The notes beneath the pieces were generated by a model, which worked only from the letters and a program-made list of their open reading frames with translations, had not been told where the DNA came from and did no database searches. Of a stretch of DNA of 24,212 nt, positions 1 to 10,800 are shown one piece after another. The position numbers were made by a program, and so were the translations under genes. Source of the stretch: Plakobranchus ocellatus (taxonomy: Eukaryota > Mollusca > Gastropoda > Plakobranchidae); NCBI GenBank assembly GCA_019648995.1, contig BLXT01000008.1:644726-668937 (forward strand), in the 5' to 3' direction. How positions within the stretch are numbered: position 1 is the stretch's first letter; every line of letters begins with the position of its first letter.

Positions 1-492
1 TTTTTTTTCTTTTTTTCTTTTTCATTTTGTTGCAGATTTCAGAGTTTGAAGCTTTTGTTATGGGCTAAAAAGTTTTCTTCAGTGTTTTAAAGTGTATTTA
101 GATATTTTGTTCGATGTCACTGTTGGACGAATACAGACAAATGGCTCGTTTTATTGGGCGTGCTCAGACCTCAACAACCACACAAACTTTATCTTAATGA
201 GGAATCACCTGCATGAAAAATGATAGAAGTTTATGAAATCCACAACTTCCAGTTTTACCAATCAGCTGAACTATCCAGGGACAGCTCAGTCGTCATCATT
301 GTTGTATACAAAAGATCTCTATTGAATCTTGTATGTAGAAATTAAAATCATACTGGATTGTATAAAAACCAATTCTCCATTTGAAAAAAAAAAAAGAAAA
401 TTCATTTTGGATACTATCGTGCTATGTCAGTTGACCAAAAAACTTTCAATCAAAGCAGGGATGTCACTGAAAAATTGTCACCCTCCAATAGT

Positions 493-1241
493 TTAACCTC
501 ACAAGCCCGAGTGCGACCTAGAGGTCGCATAGCCTTACTTTGTTATATACCGAGTGCACTCCTGAGGTCGCTGGGACTAGGCCAATGAGTTTTTCCTATT
601 CTTCTGGCTAGGCCTTAAACCAGGGCTTTGTCATACTCTTTTTTTAGATACCCAATGAAAATGTTTAGCCAAATCAATGACCTAAGCGTCAGTTTACACT
701 AGTTACATGATGGCTGCCTCCATGAGACAAAAAATGCATGGCTTTTAGTCAGAAATTTCAAGATGAAATGTTCTAGATCTACCCCACAACCAGGAGCACC
801 TGACAGTTGATGAAGTTTTCACTAGAATTCTGAATCAGACGAAGAACAGGAGTTTAGAGCAGATTATCCTGACAGTGAACTAGAAAGTGAGACTAGTGAT
901 GACAGTGATAGCGAAGATTCTAGATCTAGATCTAGACTCACAGTTAGTGATAGTGGAGAGGGGTCTAGATCTAGATCTACAAATAGGCAAGGCATGCAAA
1001 ATGTAAACACATTTAGGGATGACGACGATGCTGCTGTAGATCTAGGTCTGGATTTAGATTCTAATGATTTAGCATCTGGCTGGTCTCAGAATTTTGTACA
1101 AAGGCATTTAGACGTGAACTACGATTAAATAGAGACATAAACCCACACATACACTCAGGCATGTCAAAACAGCTGATTTTAGCCCAGGAGCCCAGGTGCA
1201 GAGGAAAATAAGACCCAGGGGTGTAGGGTTCAAAGGGTTAA
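493..1241. mobile_element. piggyBac-like non-autonomous element or decayed copy, TTAA-flanked
   Basis: The stretch is bounded by TTAA at 493-496 and 1238-1241. The right end reads GGGTTCAAAGGGTTAA, so outward-in it is TTAACCCTTTGAACCC, like piggyBac termini. The left end TTAACCTCACAAGCCC matches it only partly. Inside, 841-1125 holds an open acidic segment on the + strand (SESDEEQEFRADYPDSE, then DDSDSED, with RSRSRS from TCTAGATC repeats), the type of N-terminal region seen in piggyBac transposases. No catalytic core is present. The palindrome GCGACCTAGAGGTCGC (513-528) is subterminal. The TTAA pair is direct; the family assignment is inferred. Confidence 0.5.
841..1127 (+). pseudogene. Acidic N-terminal remnant of a piggyBac-like transposase
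   Basis: About 95 codons are open from just after a TAG to the TAA at 1125-1127. They are rich in Asp, Glu and Ser and end LASGWSQNFVQRHLDVNYD. An out-of-frame VDEVFTRI stretch lies just upstream, near 808-834, suggesting a frameshift. There is no DDE/D core. It lies wholly inside the TTAA-bounded element and is unlikely to be functional. Confidence 0.4.
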
Positions 1242-1643
1242 GTTTGTTTACCACAAGGCAAACAGAACTATACACATTTAGAATGAGCATACCAACGTGT
1301 TGAATAGTTCAATTAAACGTTCTGAGCTCTGATCTTCATGACTGTATTCGAATTAAAATTCATTGTTAAAGAAGTGAATGTTTCTGTGTTTTTCAATCAG
1401 AGAATCTATAGCTTGACTGTAGAGGAAGCATCATATTATTTTAACCTATTTCAGGATTTTTTACTTTGTTATTTTTACAACGCAACTCATTTTGTGCAAC
1501 TGTTACACATATGCAGGGTGTATGTCTGTCTGTCTAGGCGGGGGGTTAGTGGTGAAGAGACTCGCAAACGTACCCTGAAATCTCACCCATGGTATTCTTA
1601 ATTCTATTGTAATATTTTCCGTCAACTCTTTCTCTCTTACCAG

Positions 1644-1803
1644 GGTATTTGGCCACTTGGAAAAGCCATTTTTTCTGGAGTTGTGTCGCTTTATGGAGAC
1701 CATCACCCTCCGGTCAGGGAGTTATCTGTTCAAGATTGGGGACCCGGACGACAGCATATATGTCGTACAGGATGGCCTGCTGGAAGTCTTCATCACTGAC
1801 TCG
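1644..1803 (+). CDS. PNPLA6: Exon 1 in window: start of CNB-like domain 1
   Basis: The acceptor is ttaccag at 1637-1643 and the donor gtaacg at 1804. The first base completes a split codon, then 53 codons begin [17 protein letters not shown]. This matches the family segment in which a conserved HxEKPLFLELCR-like helix leads into the first CNB beta-roll. [21 protein letters not shown] is the typical pattern of that roll: a glycine turn, then the D[10 protein letters not shown] strand. At least one coding exon must lie upstream. Confidence 0.88.
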
Positions 1804-4800
1804 GTAACGTTGGCACAACGACTGGCATTGGCTCAGTGAAATACCTCACTTTCCACACTTTTTTTGATTACATGCATCAACAATTCCCATCAGTTTGGAC
1901 CTCCTAGGCTTTGTTTTTTATCTTCTTATTGGTTGGCTAGTAAGTAGTTAGCTTTGTTCTTTAAATGTTTAAATATGATCCATATTGTCTGTATTGCTAA
2001 GCTCTTTAGTTGTAACAGGAAAGAAAAAGATAATACTGTATAATTATTTACACCAAGAAGCCAGTTTACCAAAGGTGCTGAAAATTACTATTGACTGTAT
2101 GTGTTTTCTGTTGGTGTCTCACTCCAGGATGGTACTGAGCACCTGGTGAAGGAGGTTGCCACGGGCAACAGCATCCACAGTCTCCTGTCCATCCTCGATG
2201 TTCTTACGGTAATCTTCTTCTTGCTGTTGTAGAAATCTCACAAATGCCTTCATCTGTGATGAAACTTACAGAACTCAGCAGGTGTATTAGCTGTTAAAGA
2301 TTTCTGTCGTTGTTGAGAGATTTGTTGTTCTTTTTATGCAGGGAGAAAAGAAAAAAAGAAGAAGGAAAAAGGAGGTGCAGAGTGCAGGGAGAGGGGATTT
2401 GAAAGAATGGTTAGAGGTATACTTTGAAGTTAAAAAATGCAAAACTTTTTGTCTTTGATAGCTTGAGCATAACTTAAATATTTGAAAGGAACATTTTTAA
2501 AAATTTCGTATAAAAAAGATATAGCTTGCTTTTTCTCAAACATGATTGTAGCAAAACTTTCAGTTAGGATTTCAGGGAAAGTTCAGTCAGCAGAGCACTT
2601 GCTGCCATTTGAGGGGTCTTAAGTCTTAACTTTTGGTTCAAACCATTTCTCTGTTACCCTCCAATTCCCAAGGGCTCATTGGTTTGGTAGGCATTTTGAG
2701 ACTTGTTGAAAGTAGATGCAGTGAGGAAGTCCCATTCTCATACTCACGATTCCTCATGGCATTTCAGAGTGGGACCCTGGACCCCATAATTGCAGCTCCT
2801 CAGTGACAAAAAAGCAGGGGAAAATCTCCAAGTGCTAATCAAGGCTGTAGTAGCCAAATAAATGTGCAATATTGTCCATAGACTTAACACAACCAATAAT
2901 TTTGTTTGGGTACGGCAGATGGGAAATAAGCATTGAAAGTTATCAAGGAGCATACGGATATATTTTTTACATCCCTTGACTTTTAATGACATCTTTTGCA
3001 AACGATGACTATTTCCCCATTTGTTTAGGACTATAATATTTATACTGAGCAATTAACGGATGAAATAAGTTAAGGATTGGAGCTTTGTAATCATAATATA
3101 GTAGATGATATCCCAGATACTAAACTGTGCTCCATGCAATGTTTGTGCAGGGTCACCCAGGGACGTTCCGCAGCGTGTCCGCTCGAGCTGTGACTGACAC
3201 CACCATTCTGAGGCTGCCTGCTCACGCTTTCAAGTCAATGTTTGAAAAGTTTAATGAGTCTGCAGTCAAAGTGGTACAGGTACGATGTTGTCACTTGTTG
3301 TAATTCAAGAGATCTCATGGCAATTTGGATGCTCAAATTGTTTTTTTCTGTTTTAGCTGCCAGTGTTTCACATCACTGTGAAATGATACATTTCTTATAT
3401 GCACGCAGATGTGAGAATTCTCTTGTAAGTTTTGGCAAGCCTTACAGTATTTTGTAGTATGTGATATCTGACTGTGTTGCCACACAGGATGCTGTCCAAT
3501 TTAATTTCTTATAAACTACAAAAGTTTATTGAGATTCAAAATAAGGAAAGCAAGAAAATAAATGGACTGAGAGACCGACATTAAAATAAGATAAAGGAAA
3601 TAGCCTTTACTGTAGTGGTTGCTGGAAAAAGAAATATACATTTATTTTGCCTCAGTTTAAATTAGTATCAGCCAAACAGGTAAGAAGGTTGTTCTTAATT
3701 GAAGGGTTTCCTAGTCCAAACAATTCATTGCAGCTGACTCATCAAATGGCATTAGTCATGAGTAAGATAATCATTTCAAGTGTTAGGTTTGTCTTGTATT
3801 CAGTAACTATGATAGCCTGTTTTTATTGTGCTCTGTAACTTCATAGCAACAACAATTGTGTTTTATGAAATCATCATAGTTAGCAGTCAGTAAATTGGAT
3901 AGACTGTTGCATTTGCATATTTACAAATGTCTGAAGACTTTGGAGGGATTCTGTAAAACCAGTGGCCTGGAGGAGGGAAAAATTGTGAAGGAGCATAAGA
4001 TAATGTTGTCTTGACTTCCCCTTGTCTCTTTTGCATTGATCAGATTATCATGGTGCGGCTACAGCGAGTGACATTCTCGGCCCTGCACAACTACCTGGGA
4101 CTTAGCAAGGAATTGCTCAAACCTGTAAGCGTTCAAGATTTTCTTAAGCAAGACTGTATAGCCTGATTAAAATAGATTGTTCTTATTTCTTTTTTGTGTC
4201 AAAACATTAAGTCAGGCCTTTTATGTTAATTTTATTAAAAAAAAATTTTTTTTTGATTTACCATTGAGTTTAAAAAAAAAAAATCTGTCCATTTTGCCCC
4301 TATTGACTGCTTTGCTTGTTCAAACTCAACCAAATGTTTATAGGCCTTATCTGTGTATATCTCTGAATAAGTCTTGTCATATTGAAAAGCATTTCTCTCT
4401 GTGACATTTTAAACTAAGATGTATCTCATTGTATATCACACTTATACAGTCAAGTCTTGTCATGTTGAAAAGCATTTCTCTCTTTGTGACAGTTTAAACA
4501 AGGCCGTCTCTCTGTATATCTCACACTTCTACAGCCAAGCCATTGTCTTATTGAAAAGCATTTCTCTTTGTGACAGTTTAAACTAGGCCATCTCTCTGTA
4601 TATCTCACACTTCTACAGCCAAGCCTTTGTCTTATTGAAAAGCATTTCTCTCTGCGTGTTTAAATTAGGCCGTCTCTCTTTATATCTCACACTTCTACAG
4701 CCAAGCCTTTGTCTTATTGAAAAGCATTTCTCTCTGTGACGGTTTAAATTAGGCCTTCTCTCTGTATATCTCACACCTCTACAGCCAAGTCTTGTCATAT

Positions 4801-7800
4801 TGAAATGCATTGTTTCTGTGGTTTTTCTTCAGGAGGGTGGTCAAGCCGATTTGAAAGAGCTGAATATCCATAAGCTGAATCGTGTGCCCAGCACCTCTAG
4901 CTCAGGCAGCCCAGCCAAGGCCCCAACAAACAATCCCCTGTCCGCTGGTCAAGAGGGGCCGTTATCAGGTGGACATATTCCTGTGTTGAAAGAGAGTGCT
5001 GAGGCAGAAGCAGAGGCAGGAGCAGGGCCAGGGGTGCGTGCTGGAAGTGAGGACAGTGAGGACAAATACTACACTCCTCCCAACCAGCACAATACACCCA
5101 AGAAAAGCAATGGTCAGTGACTGTGGCTCAATGTGTTGGATTGCTCTGTAAGGTTCTGAAGGACCAATTACATTAATGCAGTTCAATTCCATTGATGAAA
5201 GCAGTAGAATGTTTTTTTCACTGCATACTTCATTTTTCTGCAGTTGGGTTTTCTACCATTTAACTTAGCTATCAAACACTTCAATTATAAACATACTGCC
5301 AACTGTTGCTTTCGACCCTTATACCAATACTAGACTTCCCAGTCTCATAGTGAAATGTGTCTTGAGATGTAGTGAATCCATTCTAAGATTTAGTGAATCT
5401 GTACTCAAATATAGAAATCTGTATTGAGATGTAATGGATCTGTACTGAGATGTAGTAAATCTGTACTCAAATGTAGAAATCTTTATTGAGATGTGGATAT
5501 ATACTGAGATATAGTGAACCCGTACTGAAATGTAGAAATCTTTATTGAGATGCAGTGGATTTGAAGTGAATCTGTAATGAGATGTCGTAGATTTGTACTA
5601 AAATATTGGACTTGTAGGGTTTTTTTTTTTTTAATTTTTGAAAATGAGAAGAAATGGGGGTTTTTTAAAAATAAATTCTTGAAAAGGAGTAAATGAAATT
5701 TTTTTTCTCAAGGTGCTGCATCTGATTCCTGACAGCTGATTAGTTGCTCATTGGTGGACATGATAATTTTTGTTTTTGTTTTTCCATTCAATTACCCTTC
5801 CCCCCCAACCCCTCAACTTGACCAAGCAGCCAGCATGTTGATGGGTGAAACAAGTGACCAACTGTCCGATTTTGACCAAGCCCTCATGAGAGCCCGTGTG
5901 TCAATCACTGATGAGAAGAGCATTGTGCTCAGTGGCTCCCCTCCCCGTGCCAGGCGCTGGTCCACTGATGTAGGTCATCATAACAGTAACAACTATATAG
6001 AGATGTGAATATTTTCCTTTACTTCCCTGGGCCAGGCGCTGGTCCACTGATGTAGGTCATCATAACAGTAACAGCTATATAGAGATGTGAATATTTTCCT
6101 TTGCTTCCCCGGGCCAGACGCTGGTCCACTGATGTAGGTCATCATAACAGTAACAGCTATATAGAGATGTGAATATTTTCCTTTGCTTCCCTGGGCCAGG
6201 CGCTGGTCCATTGATGTAGGTCATCATAACAGTAACAACTATATAGAGATATAAATATTTGCCTTTGCTTCCCTGGGCCAGGCGCTGGTCCACTGATGTA
6301 GGTCATCATAACAGTAACAGCTATATAGAGATATAAATATTTGCCTTTGCTTCCCTGGGCCAGGTGCAGGTCCAATGCAGTAGGTCATCATAACAGTAAC
6401 AGCTATATAGAGATATAATTACTTGCCTTTGCTTCACGAGGCTAGGCACTGGTCCACTGATGTAGGTCATCGTAACAGTAACAGCTAAGTAGATACATAA
6501 ATATTTGCCTTTGCTTCCTTGGGCCAGACGTTGTCCACTGATGTAAGACATCATAACAGTAACAGCTAAATAGAGATAAAAATACTCGTCTTTGCTTTTT
6601 CTAGTTCAGAGAACATTTCCCAGTATTGTAGCAGTTGCCTTTGTGTGACTAGAGTGTAGAGAACTGTCAGCAGTGACCCTACAAAATGCATGGCATGCTG
6701 TTGGAGAGCCACAGCTCAGGATCAGTTTCTGAAGTATCAACACCAGAAAGCTCACACTTTTCCTTTAGTGGAGCCAAGGAAGAAAATGTTCCAATTTTAG
6801 TTCAAAACAAAGTTTCCCAAGTTGTGGTAGTCTTGGGTTTTGTGGCCTTTTTTTTTTTTAAGTTACAGATTCAGAAAGTTATCAACAGATTTGGACTTAC
6901 CTTTTTTTTGGTATAAATTACAGAGACATCCCTATAAATTAGTTGAGTCCTTGACTCGTGGTATTGAAAAATACAGGAGACAAATTTTTTTTTTAATGAC
7001 ATTTTAAAACCTCAACATTTCTGCAATTATTTCCCTTAATTCAAATCATAGTGCGTCTGTGTAATTAAAAATAATTTTGGACCCATTGTTTAGCATGAGA
7101 TCCTCAATAGTTAAACCAAGTTTACTACAGATTCATCTGCAATGGTAAAGTTTGAGGGGGGGGGGGGAAGCAGAAAATTACACTTGTTCTACAGGTAGAT
7201 TTTTATGGAAACGTAAGTCAGACAAATATGTTCTCTGAATCAATTAAAAATAATAGAGTTACTTAAATATAACATCTTCAAAATCAATAGTTATAGACAG
7301 AGAAAAAACCCGGCGATTTTAGGCCTATTGTTAATGCACAAAAAAAAAAAAAAGGGACAAATAGCTGCCAGTCCCACATTAACAAATTCAATGTTTTGAA
7401 GATTCACTTTAAGATCTTAGAATAATTATTGTGTTCCAGTTTCTTCAAGCATTAATTCATTTTTTTCCTGCTGTGAAAGTCTTTCTGTGTGAAGGTGTTT
7501 TGAAAGATTAATTAAGCTTTACATGAATTAAAAAAACCTTTCTCTCTCTCTCTCTCTCTCCCTCCCTCCCTCCCTCCCTCTTATTTTTTCTCTTCCAATA
7601 TACTTTTCCATTATTTGAAACATAATCTTTACTCATTTTATTTTTATTTTAAGCAAGCTAAAGAAAACCTCTCTTCTTTCAATGCAAACATTTTTTTAAA
7701 TATTCTTCAGCCATCTGGCAATGGAGGAACATTTCGCATTCGTCAGCTGCCCGATGAAAGCCATATCCTAAGCTTGGCTGCTAAAGACCTTGTGCAGATT

Positions 7801-10800
7801 CTGGGACTTAAGGTTTGTGCAACCAGTTAACTTGGCTGTATTTGCCAAGATGACGAGGTTTGTCATTTTTTTTTTTTTTTGCGTAGTTTTTTTTGTTTGT
7901 TTATTATTGTTAATGAAATATTAAAATGTATGCTGCTGTATGTGATGAAAGATTAGTGCATAGGGAATTCACAATTATGAAGTCTTGAAAATCACTATGT
8001 TTGTTTTTCCAGAACAATTTTTTTTGTTAATTATCATCTTGCCAAGTTCTGATATAGAACCCCAGGGCCACTTGTGATAATTTGGAAATAGTTGATAGCA
8101 GACGTGAAGAGCAAACCTTCTGAGGTGAATGATGGCATTCTTTTCTTTAGAATGCTCTCCTTTTGATAAATTACATGCTGACACAGTTTAGTTTCTACCA
8201 CTGTCATGTTTAGGGGGGAAAAAAAAAGGAAAATCCTAATCAATGAAGATTTCAGGGATGCCAGTTTTCCGATTTAAACAGGATTTCCGACTTTTTGCCT
8301 TATTTTTATAACTTGAAAGTCAATTAAATTTCAACCACAGCTTTGAGAAAACTTTATTACTATATAAGTTTCTTGCTTTTTTGTCAGAGGCCACTGGCAT
8401 CCCTGAGATTTGATCTAGTTACACATTGTGTTAGCTTTTTTTACCTCATAATATAATGAAGAAAAGGAAGTGCTAATTGTACTTGCATTTTGAACAATTT
8501 GTGTGTTTCTCTTGTGTGCAGGATCCAGCTTTGCTAAAGGACCGTCTCACATTGAAGAAAGTCAGAGCGGGAGCAATCTTCTGTAAACAAGGCGATCAGG
8601 TGATTAGTTAATCTTGTCCACGTTACATTATTGTAAAATGTTGCCACAGCACAAGCCATTTAGTAAGGTAAAAATGAATATGTGTTGCATGAAGCTTTGT
8701 GTATTACAGCATCTGACTTTGGGATTCAGATTTCAGAGTTTAGTCTGTTATATGATGTACAAAATAAATTAAAATTAGAACTGTGGTTGGTTCAAAAGAT
8801 GCGCAGCCCCAAGTCATGTGATATTCCAAAAAGACAAATTAATATGCATTGTATTATTTTATAAGGCATTGTGTAAAGCATATTTTGCTGGTGTCCAATG
8901 AACACACATTATATTGCATTTTGGAGTAAGCGAGTTTCTCGTCTAAAACCACGAAAGTCCTACTAAAATATTTCTTTTTTTTCAAACTCTTTTTAGCCTT
9001 AAATTTTCATATTTCATGGTGACTCTAGATTGGTGCTGGTTGGATATTTTGTCAATGTTATACTCCATACCCTCAAACAAAGTTAGATACCCTTATTTTA
9101 ATGTTTAATGAACTTTGTAATAAAATGAAATGGATATTGGCTCACATGCAATAAATGTTTTCATATGTCTATTCCCTCTGGACTTAGATTTTGAGACCTT
9201 TTTTTTTTTTAATATGTGTAAAAAAAAAAGAATAAGTAGCCAGTTCAAAATTTCATATAAATAATCATAACCTTAGATCTGTCAGAGAAATTCCACTTAG
9301 TTCGTAACACAATTTTCATTATGATTTTTTTTTTAAAGAAAGGTTAGAATTTGGGTTTTTGAAAAATTCTTTGAGCATGTAAATCTAGATTTAGATCATG
9401 AGGCTCTGCTTTTATGATGATACAGTGTTGCTTTGATTGCAATAGATCAAATCTAAAAAGATCATATCAAGTTATACTGCCTCAAGTGCCAAATTTTGTT
9501 CTGCAACACGGATTACAAAGTTTCTTATATAGTGAACCAACAAAAAGAAAATTTTGTGACCATTAAAAATGCAAAGCGATATCAATGAAGAAATTGCTCA
9601 GACACGCTAACATTCAGGTGGGGCTTGTTTATGGTTTTAAGATTAGTTGCATTCGGCCAAAGTTAAAAACGCAAGAGCTGTGGGCATTCTCCACAGAGAA
9701 TTGTTAGTGGCCTGTAGTCTGTGCCGGCTTTGCCAGTCCTCAATTTATGATTGTTTTTCCTCATTTGCGAATCTCCTTTCAGGACACCAGTCTGTTTTTC
9801 TTGGTGAAAGGCACTGTGGGTGTGATGCAGAATGTTGTTGGGGAATCATCTAAAGAGGTAATGGCCCTAAGTTACCCTATCTTTTTAAACTCCATTAACT
9901 ATTTGATATATGGTTGGGTTAGAGAATTTTTTTTTTTTCACAAGGCCTTAGTTTGCATTGAAAGAAAATACTAATATTAATGTTAAAAATCTGTGTAACC
10001 CATTTTTAATGACAACTAAAGCTACAGCAAGAAATTTGAAGGGTCTTTTTTTGCTTATTTAAGCTACTTAAATTATTGTTTAAATAATAAGTAATAAAAT
10101 CTAGAAGTTTAAAAAAAAAATCCTTATCCTTAATACAATCTGTTCCTTGCCTTGTAAAGAGCTGTAAACTTGTGTTACTCTATCCTCAATAAAGTATATT
10201 CTTGTCCTGTAAAGAGCTGTAAGTTTTTACTGCTCTATATACTACTCTGTATGCAGCTTTATCTTGGCCTGTGAAGAGCTGTATGCTTGACTTGTGAGGA
10301 GCTTATGCTGACTTGTTGCTCAGTCCCTTAAGTCTGCAGTAAGTCTTGTGTTGCTATGGTCTTTGCTGTGTCTCTTTTCTCTTCCCCCCCCCCCCACAGG
10401 GGATGGGCGGCACACTGGTTGGCGAGTCCACCATGAGATCTGCAGGTTTGAGCCCTGCTAATGGCGCCCTGGCCTGATGAAGGGCCTAAAGCCTGAATCA
10501 CCTTGTTGTGGACTGACTATATACAAAATCTAAACCCTCTTCCCCCCCCCCAAACTTTGTGCTGATGGTTATTGTGTTTCTTGCCAGGCCCTGATGTATC
10601 AGGTTGAACCAGGAGAAATCATTGACGTGCTGGCTGTGCTGACCGGAGAACCATCCTTCTTCACACTGAGGGGCAAGACGGACGCAATCGTGGTGGTCAT
10701 TTCCAAACTGGACTTTTACCAGTGAGCTCTTTGGTTCTGATCTAATCTAAGTTTCTAAGTTTAGGGATGATGAAATATCCAAATCATGTTAGTCAATCTT

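Noticed and set aside
1-60. T-rich tract and cag at 33-35 followed by a short frame ISEFEAFVMG then stop, like a last exon
   Set aside because: The other frames also close quickly and the peptide fits no NTE segment. A cryptic acceptor in upstream intron is simpler.
1338-1601. 87-codon open frame before exon 1
   Set aside because: No family similarity and intron-like composition. It does not encode the basic juxtamembrane or membrane-anchor segment expected upstream.
4613-4810. Reverse-strand frame of 65 residues with internal repeats
   Set aside because: Antisense of the 84-bp array before exon 5.
5993-6554. Several overlapping reverse-strand frames of 72-77 residues
   Set aside because: Shadows of the 82-bp tandem array; the same peptide recurs in shifted registers.
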